Origin: Agreia sp. PsM10
GTDB lineage: Bacteria > Actinomycetota > Actinomycetes > Actinomycetales > Microbacteriaceae
Reading direction: 5' to 3'
Length of the DNA stretch: 64,000 bases
Assembly (NCBI RefSeq): GCF_030433855.1
Contig: NZ_JARUXC010000002.1
Span: 248,001-312,000, forward strand
The translations under genes were made by a program, and so were the position numbers. The notes below the pieces were generated by a model. It had not been told where the DNA came from. It ran no database searches and saw nothing but the letters and a program-made list of their open reading frames with translations. Shown here piece after piece: positions 35,072 through 44,403 of the stretch (its first letter is position 1; each line of letters starts with the position of its first letter).

Positions 35072-36606
35072 GTCGTCTCGACCGCGAGGGCCTGGGCTCG
35101 GCGGCGCAGTCGGCCCCACGGGGTCACCCGGAAGATCGCCTCGGAGTGGAACACGAAGAGCAGGTGCAGGGCGACGGCGAATGCGACGGATCCGATGACC
35201 CAGATCGCCATCGGCGACGGCAGCCCGGGCCACCACCATTCGACGGAGGTGTCGAGGTTCCACCCGCCCATGTCGACCCCCGTGATGTAGCGGCGGATGT
35301 TCTCGTGCAGGGCCACGGAATTGGCGACGATGAGGGTGATCTCGACGAGGAGGGTCTGCACACGGCCCATCTGGGGCGTGCGCTGCCCCAGGTGGAACAG
35401 TGCGACACCCCCGAAGATCACGATCAGCGGAAGGATGTATCTCGGCTGAACCTCTCCGCCCACGCGAGTGTTGCTCTTGACCAGGATGTACACGGGGATC
35501 GCCACGAGGGCAGAGACGATGACGCCGAGCACCAGCAGCTTGCGCCACGAGGTGTGTGCGAGTCCGGTGAATGCCACCACGCAGAATGCGGCGAGAGCGC
35601 CGACGGACACGACTCCCGGCATCGGGGTGTCGAACCATCCGAGCTGCCACGAGCCGAACACGGCCGCCCAGAGCAGGGGCACGTCGAGGAGATTGATCGT
35701 GAGGAGATACCCGATATCCGTCGAGGCCGCCTGGGTGCCGGTGCCGAGGCCGCCCGACGCGCTCGCGGCTTGATTCGACGTGAGGAAGAGGGTGACGGCG
35801 ATGACGATGCTGGCGATCGGCAGCAGCGCGAGCAGGGCGTAGCGGCGCTCTTTCCTGAAGGTCAGCGCGACGGCGACGAATGCGCCGAGAACGGTGTACA
35901 GGGCCGAGTCCGCCCGAGACCCCGCACCGAGACAGACCGCGATCAGCGCCACCACGACCAGGGCGAGCTGTCGTCGCCCGTGCGCCTCGAAATACCCGAC
36001 CAGCGCCAGCCAGACGGTTCCGCCCGAGATGATCGCCCACGCGCTCGGATTGTTCGACGCGATGAGGAACATGCCCAGGGGCACGATCGCGATCGACCAC
36101 GACCACGCCAGAGTCGACCGTCGTCGGGCCGGCAGCAGGAAGTAGAGGAGCGCCGTGATCCCCAGGAAGATTGCGATGTTGACCAGACGGATGGCCACGA
36201 CCGAGGCCTCGATATTCGTGGAGGCGAAGACGCCCATCACGGAGTAGTAGACGGGCGGGTACAGGCCCTCGGAGTTCAGTCGAGAGGTCGGCACCAGCGC
36301 GGTGGGCTCGGCGATCTCCTCCTGGCAGGACGCGCTGATCGCGGGCTCGTTCGCGTAGCAGACCGGGGCGTCTCGGGTGAGCTGCGGCACCAGCCGCTCG
36401 CCGGGCGTCGACGTCGACTCGCAGAGTCCCTCCCTGTCGCCGAGACCGCACCAGATGCTCGCGAGATGGAAGTCGTCGTCGGGACTCGATCCGGCGGGCG
36501 ACGACACGGCCCAGCTTCCGAGCGCCACGAACATCAGGAGCAGGACCACCGCCGCACGGCCGATCGCCCCAGCCGTCTTCGCCGACCGTGAGGGTGTGTT
36601 CGTCAT
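35068..36606 (-). CDS. DUF2142-like polytopic membrane protein (GT-C-like)
   Basis: 512 residues, about 11 helices. N-terminal SSPAGSSPDDDFHLASIWCG is the same acidic loop after helix 1 as in the protein at 29686-31266, here with extra cysteines (about residues 53-95) in an extracytoplasmic loop. Second copy of this family in the locus. Likely an extracytoplasmic glycosyltransferase. It overlaps the downstream GT2 by 4 bp. Confidence 0.78.
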   Translation of the reverse strand: MTNTPSRSAKTAGAIGRAAVVLLLMFVALGSWAVSSPAGSSPDDDFHLASIWCGLGDREGLCESTSTPGERLVPQLTRDAPVCYANEPAISASCQEEIAEPTALVPTSRLNSEGLYPPVYYSVMGVFASTNIEASVVAIRLVNIAIFLGITALLYFLLPARRRSTLAWSWSIAIVPLGMFLIASNNPSAWAIISGGTVWLALVGYFEAHGRRQLALVVVALIAVCLGAGSRADSALYTVLGAFVAVALTFRKERRYALLALLPIASIVIAVTLFLTSNQAASASGGLGTGTQAASTDIGYLLTINLLDVPLLWAAVFGSWQLGWFDTPMPGVVSVGALAAFCVVAFTGLAHTSWRKLLVLGVIVSALVAIPVYILVKSNTRVGGEVQPRYILPLIVIFGGVALFHLGQRTPQMGRVQTLLVEITLIVANSVALHENIRRYITGVDMGGWNLDTSVEWWWPGLPSPMAIWVIGSVAFAVALHLLFVFHSEAIFRVTPWGRLRRRAQALAVETT

Positions 36607-36607
36607 G

Positions 36608-37684
36608 TCAGTCCTGCACGGTCCACTTCGAGACGAACGACCTCGGCAGTTTCGCCGCCCTGTCGGAGCGGCGCCCGTCTGACAAGTAGGAGGGCAGCAT
36701 CAGCATCGCCTGCACGAGCCCGGCCGCGGTGGCCGTCACCTGCACTCGCGCGTCGGAGTCGCGTCGATCCGAGGCGAGGCGCCGGACGGCCTTGAGGAGG
36801 CTGCCTCCGGTGCGCACGATCGACCGCACGACCATGGGGGCGGGCGCGTTGCGCGCCGTGACGAGGATGCGGTTGCGCACGTTGTGGCGCAGGAAGAACG
36901 GCGAGCGGATTCCGCTGGACGCGGCGTGACGGTGCCACACCGTCGCCTTCTCTGCGTAGACGATCTGCCATCCGGCACGGCGCAGCCGCCACGACAGATC
37001 GGTGTCCTCGTAGTACATGAAGAGGCGTTCATCGAACAGGCCGACGGAATCGAGGGCGGCTCGACGGATCGCGGCCCCTCCGCCCGAGAAGCCGAAGACG
37101 TCGACCGGACTCGTCTCATCGTCGGTGGTGTCGAGCCAGGAGCGGTCACGGCCGTTGCCCGAACGTGAGACCTGGTTTCCCGTGCTGTTGATCAGGGCTA
37201 TGCCCGAGCCGGGCGTCGCATTGCGCGCCACGCGTTCCCATCGCTGGCCGGATGCCGAGACGTACGCGGTCGGGGAGCCCGGCGCGGGGATGAAGCGTCC
37301 GCTCAAAAGGATGCGTGCCGTCACGGCGGCCGTCCGGCTCGATCCGTCCGCGGAGAGAGGCTCCACGATCGCCGAGAGGAAGCCCGGAGCCGCAACGGCG
37401 TCGTTGTTGATCAGCACGATGACGTCGCCCGTGGAATTCGCGATTCCCAGGTTGACGCCGCCCGCGAAGCCGATGTTCTTCGGGCTGCGGATGATGCGCA
37501 CATCCGGGTAGAACTGCGCGATCTCGCGGTCGGATCCGTCGGTCGAGGCGTTATCGACGACGACCACCTCGACGTCGACGCCCGGCGTCTTCTGCTGCGA
37601 GAGAGACTCGATGCACTCGAGTACGAAGGCGCCGCCATTGAAGTTCACGACGATGACGGTCGCCCGCAACGTGTCGTGCGGCAT
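36608..37684 (-). CDS. GT2 family glycosyltransferase (WbbL-like)
   Basis: 358 residues. ATVIVVNFNGGAF, VVVVDNASTDGSD, NIGFAGGVNLGI, IVLINNDAVAAPGFL, FSGGGAAIRRAALDSVGLFDERLFMYYEDTDLSWR (quoted as FMYYEDTDLSWR). Chain-extension type transferase, rhamnose or galactofuranose families. ATG 37684 has GGAGAAG 2-3 nt upstream of CC-ATG; ATG 37708 is not preceded by a site. Ends 1 bp before the DUF2142-like gene start. Confidence 0.86.
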   Translation of the reverse strand: MPHDTLRATVIVVNFNGGAFVLECIESLSQQKTPGVDVEVVVVDNASTDGSDREIAQFYPDVRIIRSPKNIGFAGGVNLGIANSTGDVIVLINNDAVAAPGFLSAIVEPLSADGSSRTAAVTARILLSGRFIPAPGSPTAYVSASGQRWERVARNATPGSGIALINSTGNQVSRSGNGRDRSWLDTTDDETSPVDVFGFSGGGAAIRRAALDSVGLFDERLFMYYEDTDLSWRLRRAGWQIVYAEKATVWHRHAASSGIRSPFFLRHNVRNRILVTARNAPAPMVVRSIVRTGGSLLKAVRRLASDRRDSDARVQVTATAAGLVQAMLMLPSYLSDGRRSDRAAKLPRSFVSKWTVQD

Positions 37685-37780
37685 GGCTTCTCCTCGGTCG
37701 ATCGGCACATGGTTAGGCTACTAGCTGTTCCGCGGCCGCCGATCGGGGCCGAGCACGAGAACACTGTCGAAGGAGCCCCC

Positions 37781-39031
37781 GTGAGCCTGTTCTCTCGCGC
37801 CGTCACATCGCTCAAGTCGGAAGGTCCGCGCCAAGCCGCGTCGCGTGTCTTCAACCGACTGGCCATCGATCTGAACACCAACAAGCCCGGCGAGTCGCTG
37901 GTGCACCCCGACGATGCCGTCGCCGTCGACTGGACGGTGCCCGCCCTGTTCGAGACCGATCCGCCGCAGCCGGTCACCGAGAACGTGAAGACGGCGTGGA
38001 TCATCTCCCCTCCCGGCCGCACGAGCGGCGGGCACCAGAACGCGTTCCGCTTCATGGACTTCCTCGAGAAGGCCGGCCACTCGGTGACGGTGTACTTCTA
38101 CACGACCGAGTCGAAGCCGATCGACCTCGCGGCCATCCGGCTGATGCTGCAGACGACCAGCGCGTATCCCGACCTTCGTGGCGAGCTGCGCATCTACGAT
38201 CAGGCCGTCGGGCTGGATTCGGACACCCAGGCCGTCTTCGCGACCGGCTGGGAGACCGCCTACCCGGCCCACCGGCATCCGACGAACGCCCGCCGCTTCT
38301 ACTTCACCCAGGACTTCGAGCCCGCCTTCTACGCCTCGGGCAGCGACTACGTGCTGGCGGAGAATACCTACCGCTTCGGCTTCCACGGAATCTCGGCGGG
38401 AAAGTGGCTGTCGAAGAAGCTCACCGACGACTACGGCATGCCCGGCGACCACTACGACTACGCCGTCGACAAGCAGCACTACTCGTTCACCAACAAGGCT
38501 CGTCGCAGCGAGGTGCTGTTCTACGCCCGTCCGCCCACCTCTCGCCGCGCCTTCGAGTTCGGCCGACTCGTGCTCATGGAACTGCACCGGCTGCGTCCCG
38601 AGATCACCATCAACATGGTGGGCTGGGACATCTCGCCCTACTGGGTGCCGTTCCCCTACGTGAACCACACCGCGCTCGACATCTCGCAGCTGAACGAGGT
38701 GTACAACCGTTGCGCGGCCGGGCTCATCCTGTCGCTCACGAACATGTCGCTGCTGCCGATGGAGGTCATGTCGAGCGGGGTCGTGCCCGTCGTGAACGAC
38801 GGCCCGAACACGCGCGAGATCTTCGAGAGCCCGTACATGGACTACCAGCCGATGTCGCCCGGCGCGATGGCTCGGCGCATGATCGAGATCGTGGACGACG
38901 CCGACCAGGTGGAGCACGCGCGGGAGATGGCGGAGTCGGTCGCGCGCATCGACTGGGCCGATCCGGGAGTGATGTTCATCGAGGCCTTCGACCGAGCCAT
39001 GGCCGAGGGGCCAAGTACCATGGCACGGTGA
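37781..39031 (+). CDS. WsaF-type glycosyltransferase (rhamnan biosynthesis), copy 1
   Basis: 416 residues, GTG start 37781 after GAAGGAG. Signature blocks: TAWIISPPGRTSGGHQNAFRF, ARRFYFTQDFEPAFYASGS and ENTYRFGFHGISAGKWLS, then INMVGWDISPY and LTNMSLLPMEVMSSGVVPVV with the E that binds the nucleotide. Related to Geobacillus WsaF, a rhamnosyltransferase of a glycan attached to S-layer protein. Copy 2 follows with GTGA overlap. dTDP-rhamnose is the likely donor. Confidence 0.82.
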   Translation: MSLFSRAVTSLKSEGPRQAASRVFNRLAIDLNTNKPGESLVHPDDAVAVDWTVPALFETDPPQPVTENVKTAWIISPPGRTSGGHQNAFRFMDFLEKAGHSVTVYFYTTESKPIDLAAIRLMLQTTSAYPDLRGELRIYDQAVGLDSDTQAVFATGWETAYPAHRHPTNARRFYFTQDFEPAFYASGSDYVLAENTYRFGFHGISAGKWLSKKLTDDYGMPGDHYDYAVDKQHYSFTNKARRSEVLFYARPPTSRRAFEFGRLVLMELHRLRPEITINMVGWDISPYWVPFPYVNHTALDISQLNEVYNRCAAGLILSLTNMSLLPMEVMSSGVVPVVNDGPNTREIFESPYMDYQPMSPGAMARRMIEIVDDADQVEHAREMAESVARIDWADPGVMFIEAFDRAMAEGPSTMAR

Positions 39032-40260
39032 GTTCACTAAAGAGGGTCTGGCAGGTTCTGCGCGAACAAGGGCCGCTGGCGTTGTTCGCCAGGGTCGTGC
39101 GCGGCATAGCCCGGTCGATCAAGCCGATGCCGAACTCCGTTCCGATCCGACTGCTGGTGAAGACCGAGGATGCCAGCGAGGTCGACTGGAGCATCCCGCA
39201 TCCGGCCGTCGTCGAGCCTCGCGTCGTCACGGGCGACAAGCTCACCGTCGCCTGGATCATGTCGCCTCCCGGCGAGTCGAGCGGCGGTCACCAGAACATC
39301 TTCCGGTTCATGAGCTACCTCGAGGCGGCCGGGCACACGGTCAAGATCTACCTGTACAGCTCTCTGCATCCCTTCACCGTGGCGATCGTCAAGGACATGC
39401 TCGCGTCGTCGCCCTCCTACCCGAAGCTGAAGGCGAGCATCGAGGCGCACACCGGCCAGAGCGTCGGCGATGACGTCGACGCCATCTTCGCCACGGGGTG
39501 GGAGACCGCCTACGCGTCGTTCCGCGACGAGGCGAACGCCCGCCGGTTCTATTTCGTTCAGGACTTCGAGCCCTATTTCACGCCCGTGGGCTCGGCCTCC
39601 GTGCTCGCCGAGAACACCTACCGCTTCGGCTTCCACGGCATCACCGCCGGCGGATTCCTCTCGCACAAGCTGTCGACCGAATATGGAATGGCAGCCTCGC
39701 ACTACGACTTCGGTGCCGACAAGTCGCTGTACAACGTCACGAACCAGGGCCGCCGCAAAGAGATCTTCTTCTATGCGAGGCCGGTCACCGAGCGGCGCGG
39801 CTTCGAGCTGGGCATCCTCGCGCTGGCGCACTTCGCCCGTGAACGACCCGACTACGTGATCAACCTGGCGGGCTGGGACGTGAGCACCTACAAGATCCCG
39901 TTCCCGTATGTGAACCTCCAGGATCTGCGCATCGACGAGCTCAACGACGTGTACAACAGGTGCGCCGCGGGCCTCGTGATCTCGCTCACCAACATGTCGC
40001 TGCTTCCCCTCGAACTGCTCGCCTCTGGGGTCATCCCCGTCGTGAACGACGGCGAGAACAATCGGCTCGTCAGCGACAACCCGTTCATCGAATACGCCGA
40101 TCCGTCGCCCAAGGCGCTCGCGCGGCGCCTCATCGAGGTCGTTGATCGCGCCGACCTGCCGGAGCACGCGCGCCTCGCATCCGAGAGCGTGCAGGGCGCC
40201 GACTGGGACGCCGCGGGTGCCACCTTCGTGAAGCTCTTCGAGGATGCCGTCCGTGGCTAG
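39028..40260 (+). CDS. WsaF-type glycosyltransferase (rhamnan biosynthesis), copy 2
   Basis: 410 residues. Shares all main blocks with copy 1: WIMSPPGESSGGHQNIFRF, ARRFYFVQDFEPYFTPVGS, ENTYRFGFHGITAGGFLS, INLAGWDVSTYKIPFPYVN, LTNMSLLPLELLASGVIPVV. The N-terminal 60 residues differ between the copies. Translationally coupled to copy 1 (GTGA) and overlapping the epimerase by 17 bp. Tandem duplication and divergence is the simplest origin; different linkages are likely. Confidence 0.83.
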   Translation: MSSLKRVWQVLREQGPLALFARVVRGIARSIKPMPNSVPIRLLVKTEDASEVDWSIPHPAVVEPRVVTGDKLTVAWIMSPPGESSGGHQNIFRFMSYLEAAGHTVKIYLYSSLHPFTVAIVKDMLASSPSYPKLKASIEAHTGQSVGDDVDAIFATGWETAYASFRDEANARRFYFVQDFEPYFTPVGSASVLAENTYRFGFHGITAGGFLSHKLSTEYGMAASHYDFGADKSLYNVTNQGRRKEIFFYARPVTERRGFELGILALAHFARERPDYVINLAGWDVSTYKIPFPYVNLQDLRIDELNDVYNRCAAGLVISLTNMSLLPLELLASGVIPVVNDGENNRLVSDNPFIEYADPSPKALARRLIEVVDRADLPEHARLASESVQGADWDAAGATFVKLFEDAVRG

Positions 40261-41179
40261 CTGCCTGGTCATCGGGGCCAACGGATTCATCGGTTCGCAT
40301 CTCGTCGACGAACTCGTCTCGCTCGGGCACGAGGTCACGGCCTTCGACCGGTTCTCGAGCCAGCAGGCCGCGTACTCGGCCGTCGGCGTACGACAGATCG
40401 CGGGCGATTTCATGAACCAGTCCGATGTGGCTGACGCGGTCGCGGGGCAGCAGTTCGTGTTCCATTTCGTCTCGACGACGACTCCGGTGACCGCCGAGAA
40501 CGATCCGACGCTCGACGTGCGAACGAACATCGCGTCGAGCATCGAGCTCTTCCAGCACTGCGTCGACGCCGGAGTGCAGAAGCTGTTCTTCGCCTCGACC
40601 GGCGGCGCGATCTACGGTGACCAGCCCCGCACATCCTTTTCTGAGACCGTGTCGCCCCTGCCGGTGTCTCCCTACGCGATCGGCAAGCTGGCGATCGAGG
40701 GGTACCTGCGGTACTTCGGCACGAAGTACGGGCTCGACTCCATCTCCTTCCGCATCTCGAACCCCTACGGGCCCCGGCAACGGGCGAACAAGAAGCAGGG
40801 CGTCATCCCGATCTTCCTGTCGCGCATGGCGCGGGGGCTGCCGCTCACCGTCTACGGCGACGGCTCTATGGTGCGCGACTACCTCTATGTACGGGATGCC
40901 GTGCGCATGATCGGCGAGACCGTCGGCGGCTCCTCGAAAGAGAGCGTCTACAACATCGGCAGCGGAACCGGCACGAGCGTGAGCGAACTGCTCGACGTGG
41001 CGCGCAGGGTCACGGGCATCGAGCCCGACGTCGAGGTCAAACCTGTTCCCTCGACCTTCCTCGACCGGGTCGTGCTCGACACGAGCCGATTCTCGTCGGA
41101 GTTCGGCTACGACGAGTTCGTGAGCCTCGAGCGCGGCATCGCAGAAACCTGGCAGCACGTGAAGGGGGAGTCACGATGA
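40244..41179 (+). CDS. NAD-dependent epimerase/dehydratase (nucleotide-sugar)
   Basis: 311 residues, extended SDR. CLVIGANGFIGSHLVDELV (Rossmann), FHFVSTTTPV, SSTGGAIYGDQ-type region (FASTGGAIYGD), YAIGKLAIEGYL with catalytic Y-x-x-x-K, and RISNPYGPRQRANKKQGVIP. Resembles UDP-glucose 4-epimerase/ dTDP-sugar epimerase GalE-like proteins. Substrate cannot be fixed; likely supplies a UDP- or dTDP-hexose for this locus. Overlaps both neighbours. Confidence 0.83.
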   Translation: MPSVASCLVIGANGFIGSHLVDELVSLGHEVTAFDRFSSQQAAYSAVGVRQIAGDFMNQSDVADAVAGQQFVFHFVSTTTPVTAENDPTLDVRTNIASSIELFQHCVDAGVQKLFFASTGGAIYGDQPRTSFSETVSPLPVSPYAIGKLAIEGYLRYFGTKYGLDSISFRISNPYGPRQRANKKQGVIPIFLSRMARGLPLTVYGDGSMVRDYLYVRDAVRMIGETVGGSSKESVYNIGSGTGTSVSELLDVARRVTGIEPDVEVKPVPSTFLDRVVLDTSRFSSEFGYDEFVSLERGIAETWQHVKGESR

Positions 41180-42177
41180 CCGTCACCCAGCCCGAGAACG
41201 TGGCGCCCGATGCGCTCGCGACCGTCGCGGTGCTCACCTATAACGGAGAGACATACCTCGAGCAGATCCTGAGCGCTGTGGAGGGCCAAGTCATCGACGG
41301 CGAGGTCGACATCCTGGTGATCGACTCGGGATCGACCGACGGCACCCTCGGCATCGTCGCGCGGCACCCAGCGGCCCGGCTCCACCAGATCCCGAACTCC
41401 GAATTCGGGCACGGCAAGACGCGCAACCTGGCGGCTCGGCTCGCCCGGGGGGAGTTCATCGCCTATCTCACGCACGACGCCATCCCCGCCTCTGATGGCT
41501 GGCTGCGCGAGCTGCTCGCCCCGCTGCGCGACACGGCCGCCGACATCAAGGCGGTCATGGGCAAACAGATTCCACGCCCAGGCTGCTTCCCCCTTCTCAA
41601 GTACGAGATCGAGGGCGTGTTCGCGGGCTTCGGGCCCGACTTCGGAACGACGGTCTTCTTCGACGACGGCACGGCGAAGGACCAGGGGCTCATCGATGCT
41701 CTGTCGTTCTACTCCGACGTGAATTCGGCCACGCGCACGTTGTTCCTGCGCGACGAGATTCCGTATCGAGACGTGCGCTATTCAGAAGACATGATGTTCG
41801 GGCAGGACATCATCGAGGCCGGGTACAAGAAGGCCTACGCACCGCGTGGGGCCGTCATCCATTCGAACGACCTCACGCTCGACGAGTACGGCAAGCGCAT
41901 GTTCGATGAGACCGTGGCGCTGCGCCAGATCGGCAAGCCAATCCCGCCCATGCGCCGGCGAGCCCAGCTGCGTATGACCGTGCGCGGCATCCTCGCCGAC
42001 ACGGTCCGCATTCTGCGAGACGACTACTCGGTCGCGGAAAAGCTAAGATGGCTGCTCGTCAACCCGCGCTTCCATATCGCCAAGTGGCGCGCCTACCGGG
42101 CGGCGACGCGGGTCGATCTCGGCGACGAGGCTGCCATCCGGGCCGGATCCCTGGAGCACAGCCGCAAGGCCGACTGA
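41176..42177 (+). CDS. GT2 family glycosyltransferase (rhamnosyltransferase-like)
   Basis: 333 residues. ATVAVLTYNGETYLEQIL, DILVIDSGSTDGT, FGHGKTRNLAARLARGEFIAYLTHDAIP (quoted as FGHGKTRNLAA), and YSEDMMFGQDIIEAGYKKAY as the acceptor end. The THDA-x-P and F-G-H-G-K-T-R pattern is typical of rhamnosyltransferases initiating or extending rhamnan chains. ATGA overlap with the epimerase. Last of a four-gene coupled set from 37781. Confidence 0.85.
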   Translation: MTVTQPENVAPDALATVAVLTYNGETYLEQILSAVEGQVIDGEVDILVIDSGSTDGTLGIVARHPAARLHQIPNSEFGHGKTRNLAARLARGEFIAYLTHDAIPASDGWLRELLAPLRDTAADIKAVMGKQIPRPGCFPLLKYEIEGVFAGFGPDFGTTVFFDDGTAKDQGLIDALSFYSDVNSATRTLFLRDEIPYRDVRYSEDMMFGQDIIEAGYKKAYAPRGAVIHSNDLTLDEYGKRMFDETVALRQIGKPIPPMRRRAQLRMTVRGILADTVRILRDDYSVAEKLRWLLVNPRFHIAKWRAYRAATRVDLGDEAAIRAGSLEHSRKAD

Positions 42178-42190
42178 GCGGGTGCTCCCG

Positions 42191-43273
42191 TCACTGGTCG
42201 CTGCGGGGCGATCGGCTTCTGATCTTCGGGAGCAGTTCCCGCAGCGTCGCCCGGAGACGGAGTCTCATCGCGCGTCGGATGGACTCTGTCAGCTGCCGAC
42301 CTCGGACTTCGAAAGAGTGATGCGCGTGGATCGAAGCGGCTGTTCGCCGTCGATCTTCCTCGCTCGGCCACGGGTAGTCGGGACTCAACAGGTTTCGAAG
42401 GTGAGGAACGGAACTGTACGGCACCACGGAACGACCGAACGTCTCGGCCAAGCCGGCGATGTCGTCACTGACCACCACGGCCCCGGCGCCGACCGCATCG
42501 AAAAGTCGGTTCGACAGAAAACCTTCCCTTCTCATATCGGCCCAATGATCGTTGAGCACGACCCGCGCGCTTCGGTACGCTGCCGGCGTCCGAGCGTTGT
42601 CCAATGAGTCGGCCCGAATATGCACCGCATCGATGAACTGGGTCCAGTTGGGGCCGTAGATGTCGATTGCGGCGCCCGCTGACAGCGCATCCTTGACGAT
42701 CGGCCTGAAGACGTTTCTCGACGTGCCGACGAAGAGAACGTCGGAAGCCAGATCGGGATCCGGCGGTCCTGGAAAGAAACGTTCGGGATTCGTGGCTTGA
42801 AGGAGGGGAAGCACCTCAACTCCGGTCTCCCCGAAACGCGAACGCGCCCAGGAGACGCTTGCGGCGAACCGGACGTCGAAATCGTCGCCGAGCTCGGCTC
42901 GGTCGACCAGTTCGGGGTGGCTTATCACCCAGAGGATATTGACCGCGCCCGGCACGGTCGCCGTTCGGTGCAGGCCCCGAAGGTGAATGACGGCGTCATC
43001 CTTCTGCCACGTCGCCGGCCGGAGCTCCTCACCGAGTCGATCGATGTAGACCTCGTGGCCGCGGCGGCGAAGACTTGCGGCGAGGTCGCCGGCGAAGAAG
43101 ACATCGCCCCATCCGTCTCCAGTCGGCCCGATCGGGGCCGACGTCTTGATCGAGATCGAGAGTCGGCCTCCCATGCCGAGGGCGAACCTTGCGTGACGGG
43201 AGCGCGTCAGGTCGAACAGATTCCTGATGAGCCTGCGAGCGTAAGCGAGGGCGCGACCAACCACTGTCGTCAT
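42191..43273 (-). CDS. CgeB-like glycosyltransferase family protein
   Basis: 360 residues. SISIKTSAPIGPTGDGWGD N-terminal motif, then a GT-B C-terminal domain: VLFVGTSRNVFRPIV, YGPNWTQFI, SARVVLNDHWADMRREGFLSNRLFDAVGAGAVVVSDD (quoted as FLSNRLFDAVGAGAVV), the CgeB/Glyco_trans_1_2 pattern. Donor unknown. It stands alone on the minus strand facing the rhamnosyltransferase end, with a 214-bp divergent gap to wzm. The coding sequence has more A/T-ending codons than the flanking genes. Confidence 0.75.
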   Translation of the reverse strand: MTTVVGRALAYARRLIRNLFDLTRSRHARFALGMGGRLSISIKTSAPIGPTGDGWGDVFFAGDLAASLRRRGHEVYIDRLGEELRPATWQKDDAVIHLRGLHRTATVPGAVNILWVISHPELVDRAELGDDFDVRFAASVSWARSRFGETGVEVLPLLQATNPERFFPGPPDPDLASDVLFVGTSRNVFRPIVKDALSAGAAIDIYGPNWTQFIDAVHIRADSLDNARTPAAYRSARVVLNDHWADMRREGFLSNRLFDAVGAGAVVVSDDIAGLAETFGRSVVPYSSVPHLRNLLSPDYPWPSEEDRRRTAASIHAHHSFEVRGRQLTESIRRAMRLRLRATLRELLPKIRSRSPRSDQ

Positions 43274-43487
43274 TCGTCGGGGTCGGTGGTTCAGGTCTCG
43301 CCCGCGACGGGAGAAGGTGAAAATGATCGTCCTCTGGTTCGTGTGACTGCTTCACAATCTCTGCGAATTTTAGCGCGCGAGTTCAGTGGCGTTTGTCGTT
43401 CGTCCAGCGGTCCCCCCGGCCGACTGTTGTAGTGTCGTATCCGGTCGTCGTGCAGGTGTGCGGCAAAACGGATTGAAGGCTGACACT

Positions 43488-44399
43488 ATGGCGGAGAAAC
43501 AAGAGACCGCGGGCGAGAGGCTTGATCGCCTCGATGTGCTCCCGTGGGAACGCGCCGGTGCGCCAGACCAATTGGTGAATGGCGCAGCCGGGTCCCTCAA
43601 AGACATCTGGAAGCACCGTGAGCTCCTCGGGCTGCTCACCAAACGGGAGCTGAAGGCGCGATACAAAGACAGCAGCCTCGGATTCGTCTGGAGCCTGATC
43701 AAGCCCCTGACGCAGCTGCTCATCTACTACGTGGTGGTGGGGAAATTCCTCGGTGCAGAGCGAGGGATTCCGAACTTCGCCGTCTACATCTTCGCGGGGC
43801 TCACCATCTACACGCTGTTCAGCGAGATCGTCAGCGGCGGAACCTCTTCAATCATCTCCAACTCGGGACTGGTCAAGAAGGTCTACCTGCCCCGCGAGAT
43901 ATTCCCGCTCTCCGCAGTCGGTTCCGCCCTGTTCAACCTCGCGGTTCAGATGGTGATCCTTCTGATCACGGCGCTCCTCGTGGGCACACTGACTCTCGGG
44001 CCGCACCTCTTATACGGTGTCGGGGCGCTGGTTGTCGTGGTCATCTACGGAACTGCTCTGGGCATACTGTTGGCCGCTCTCAACGTGTATCTGAGAGACG
44101 TCCAGTATCTCGTCGAGGTCATCCTGATGCTCTTCATGTGGGGATCGCCGATCCTCTACCACTGGACTTTCGCCGTGAGCGCCATGCCGGGTTGGCTGGG
44201 GCAGATCTACCTGAACAACCCGGTGACCCTTGCCGTCATCGGATTTCAGGAGGCGGTGTGGTCGCCTGGCTCGTCGTCCGATTCCCTCGATGGACTAGCC
44301 CTTCGTCTTCTTGCCGCTGCAGCTGTGGGGCTCGTATTGCTTTTCGTTTCGCAGCGCGTATTCGCGCGTCTACAGGGCAATTTCGCCCAGGAGCTGTGA
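43488..44399 (+). CDS. wzm: ABC-type polysaccharide export permease
   Basis: 303 residues, six transmembrane helices, ABC-2 type. KHRELLGLLTKRELKARYKDSSLGFVWSLIKPL is the Wzm/TagG hallmark before helix 1 (quoted as KRELKARYKDSSLGF). It forms the channel with the ATPase encoded 4 bp downstream and exports completed lipid-linked polysaccharide. ATG 43488 has GAAGG 9 nt upstream. The preceding 214 bp is gene-free, presumably the promoter region. Confidence 0.9.
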   Translation: MAEKQETAGERLDRLDVLPWERAGAPDQLVNGAAGSLKDIWKHRELLGLLTKRELKARYKDSSLGFVWSLIKPLTQLLIYYVVVGKFLGAERGIPNFAVYIFAGLTIYTLFSEIVSGGTSSIISNSGLVKKVYLPREIFPLSAVGSALFNLAVQMVILLITALLVGTLTLGPHLLYGVGALVVVVIYGTALGILLAALNVYLRDVQYLVEVILMLFMWGSPILYHWTFAVSAMPGWLGQIYLNNPVTLAVIGFQEAVWSPGSSSDSLDGLALRLLAAAAVGLVLLFVSQRVFARLQGNFAQEL

Positions 44400-44403
44400 G
44401 TAA

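Noticed and set aside
42182-42607. 141-residue plus-strand open frame
   Set aside because: Antisense to the CgeB-like gene, with no motif and no ribosome site.
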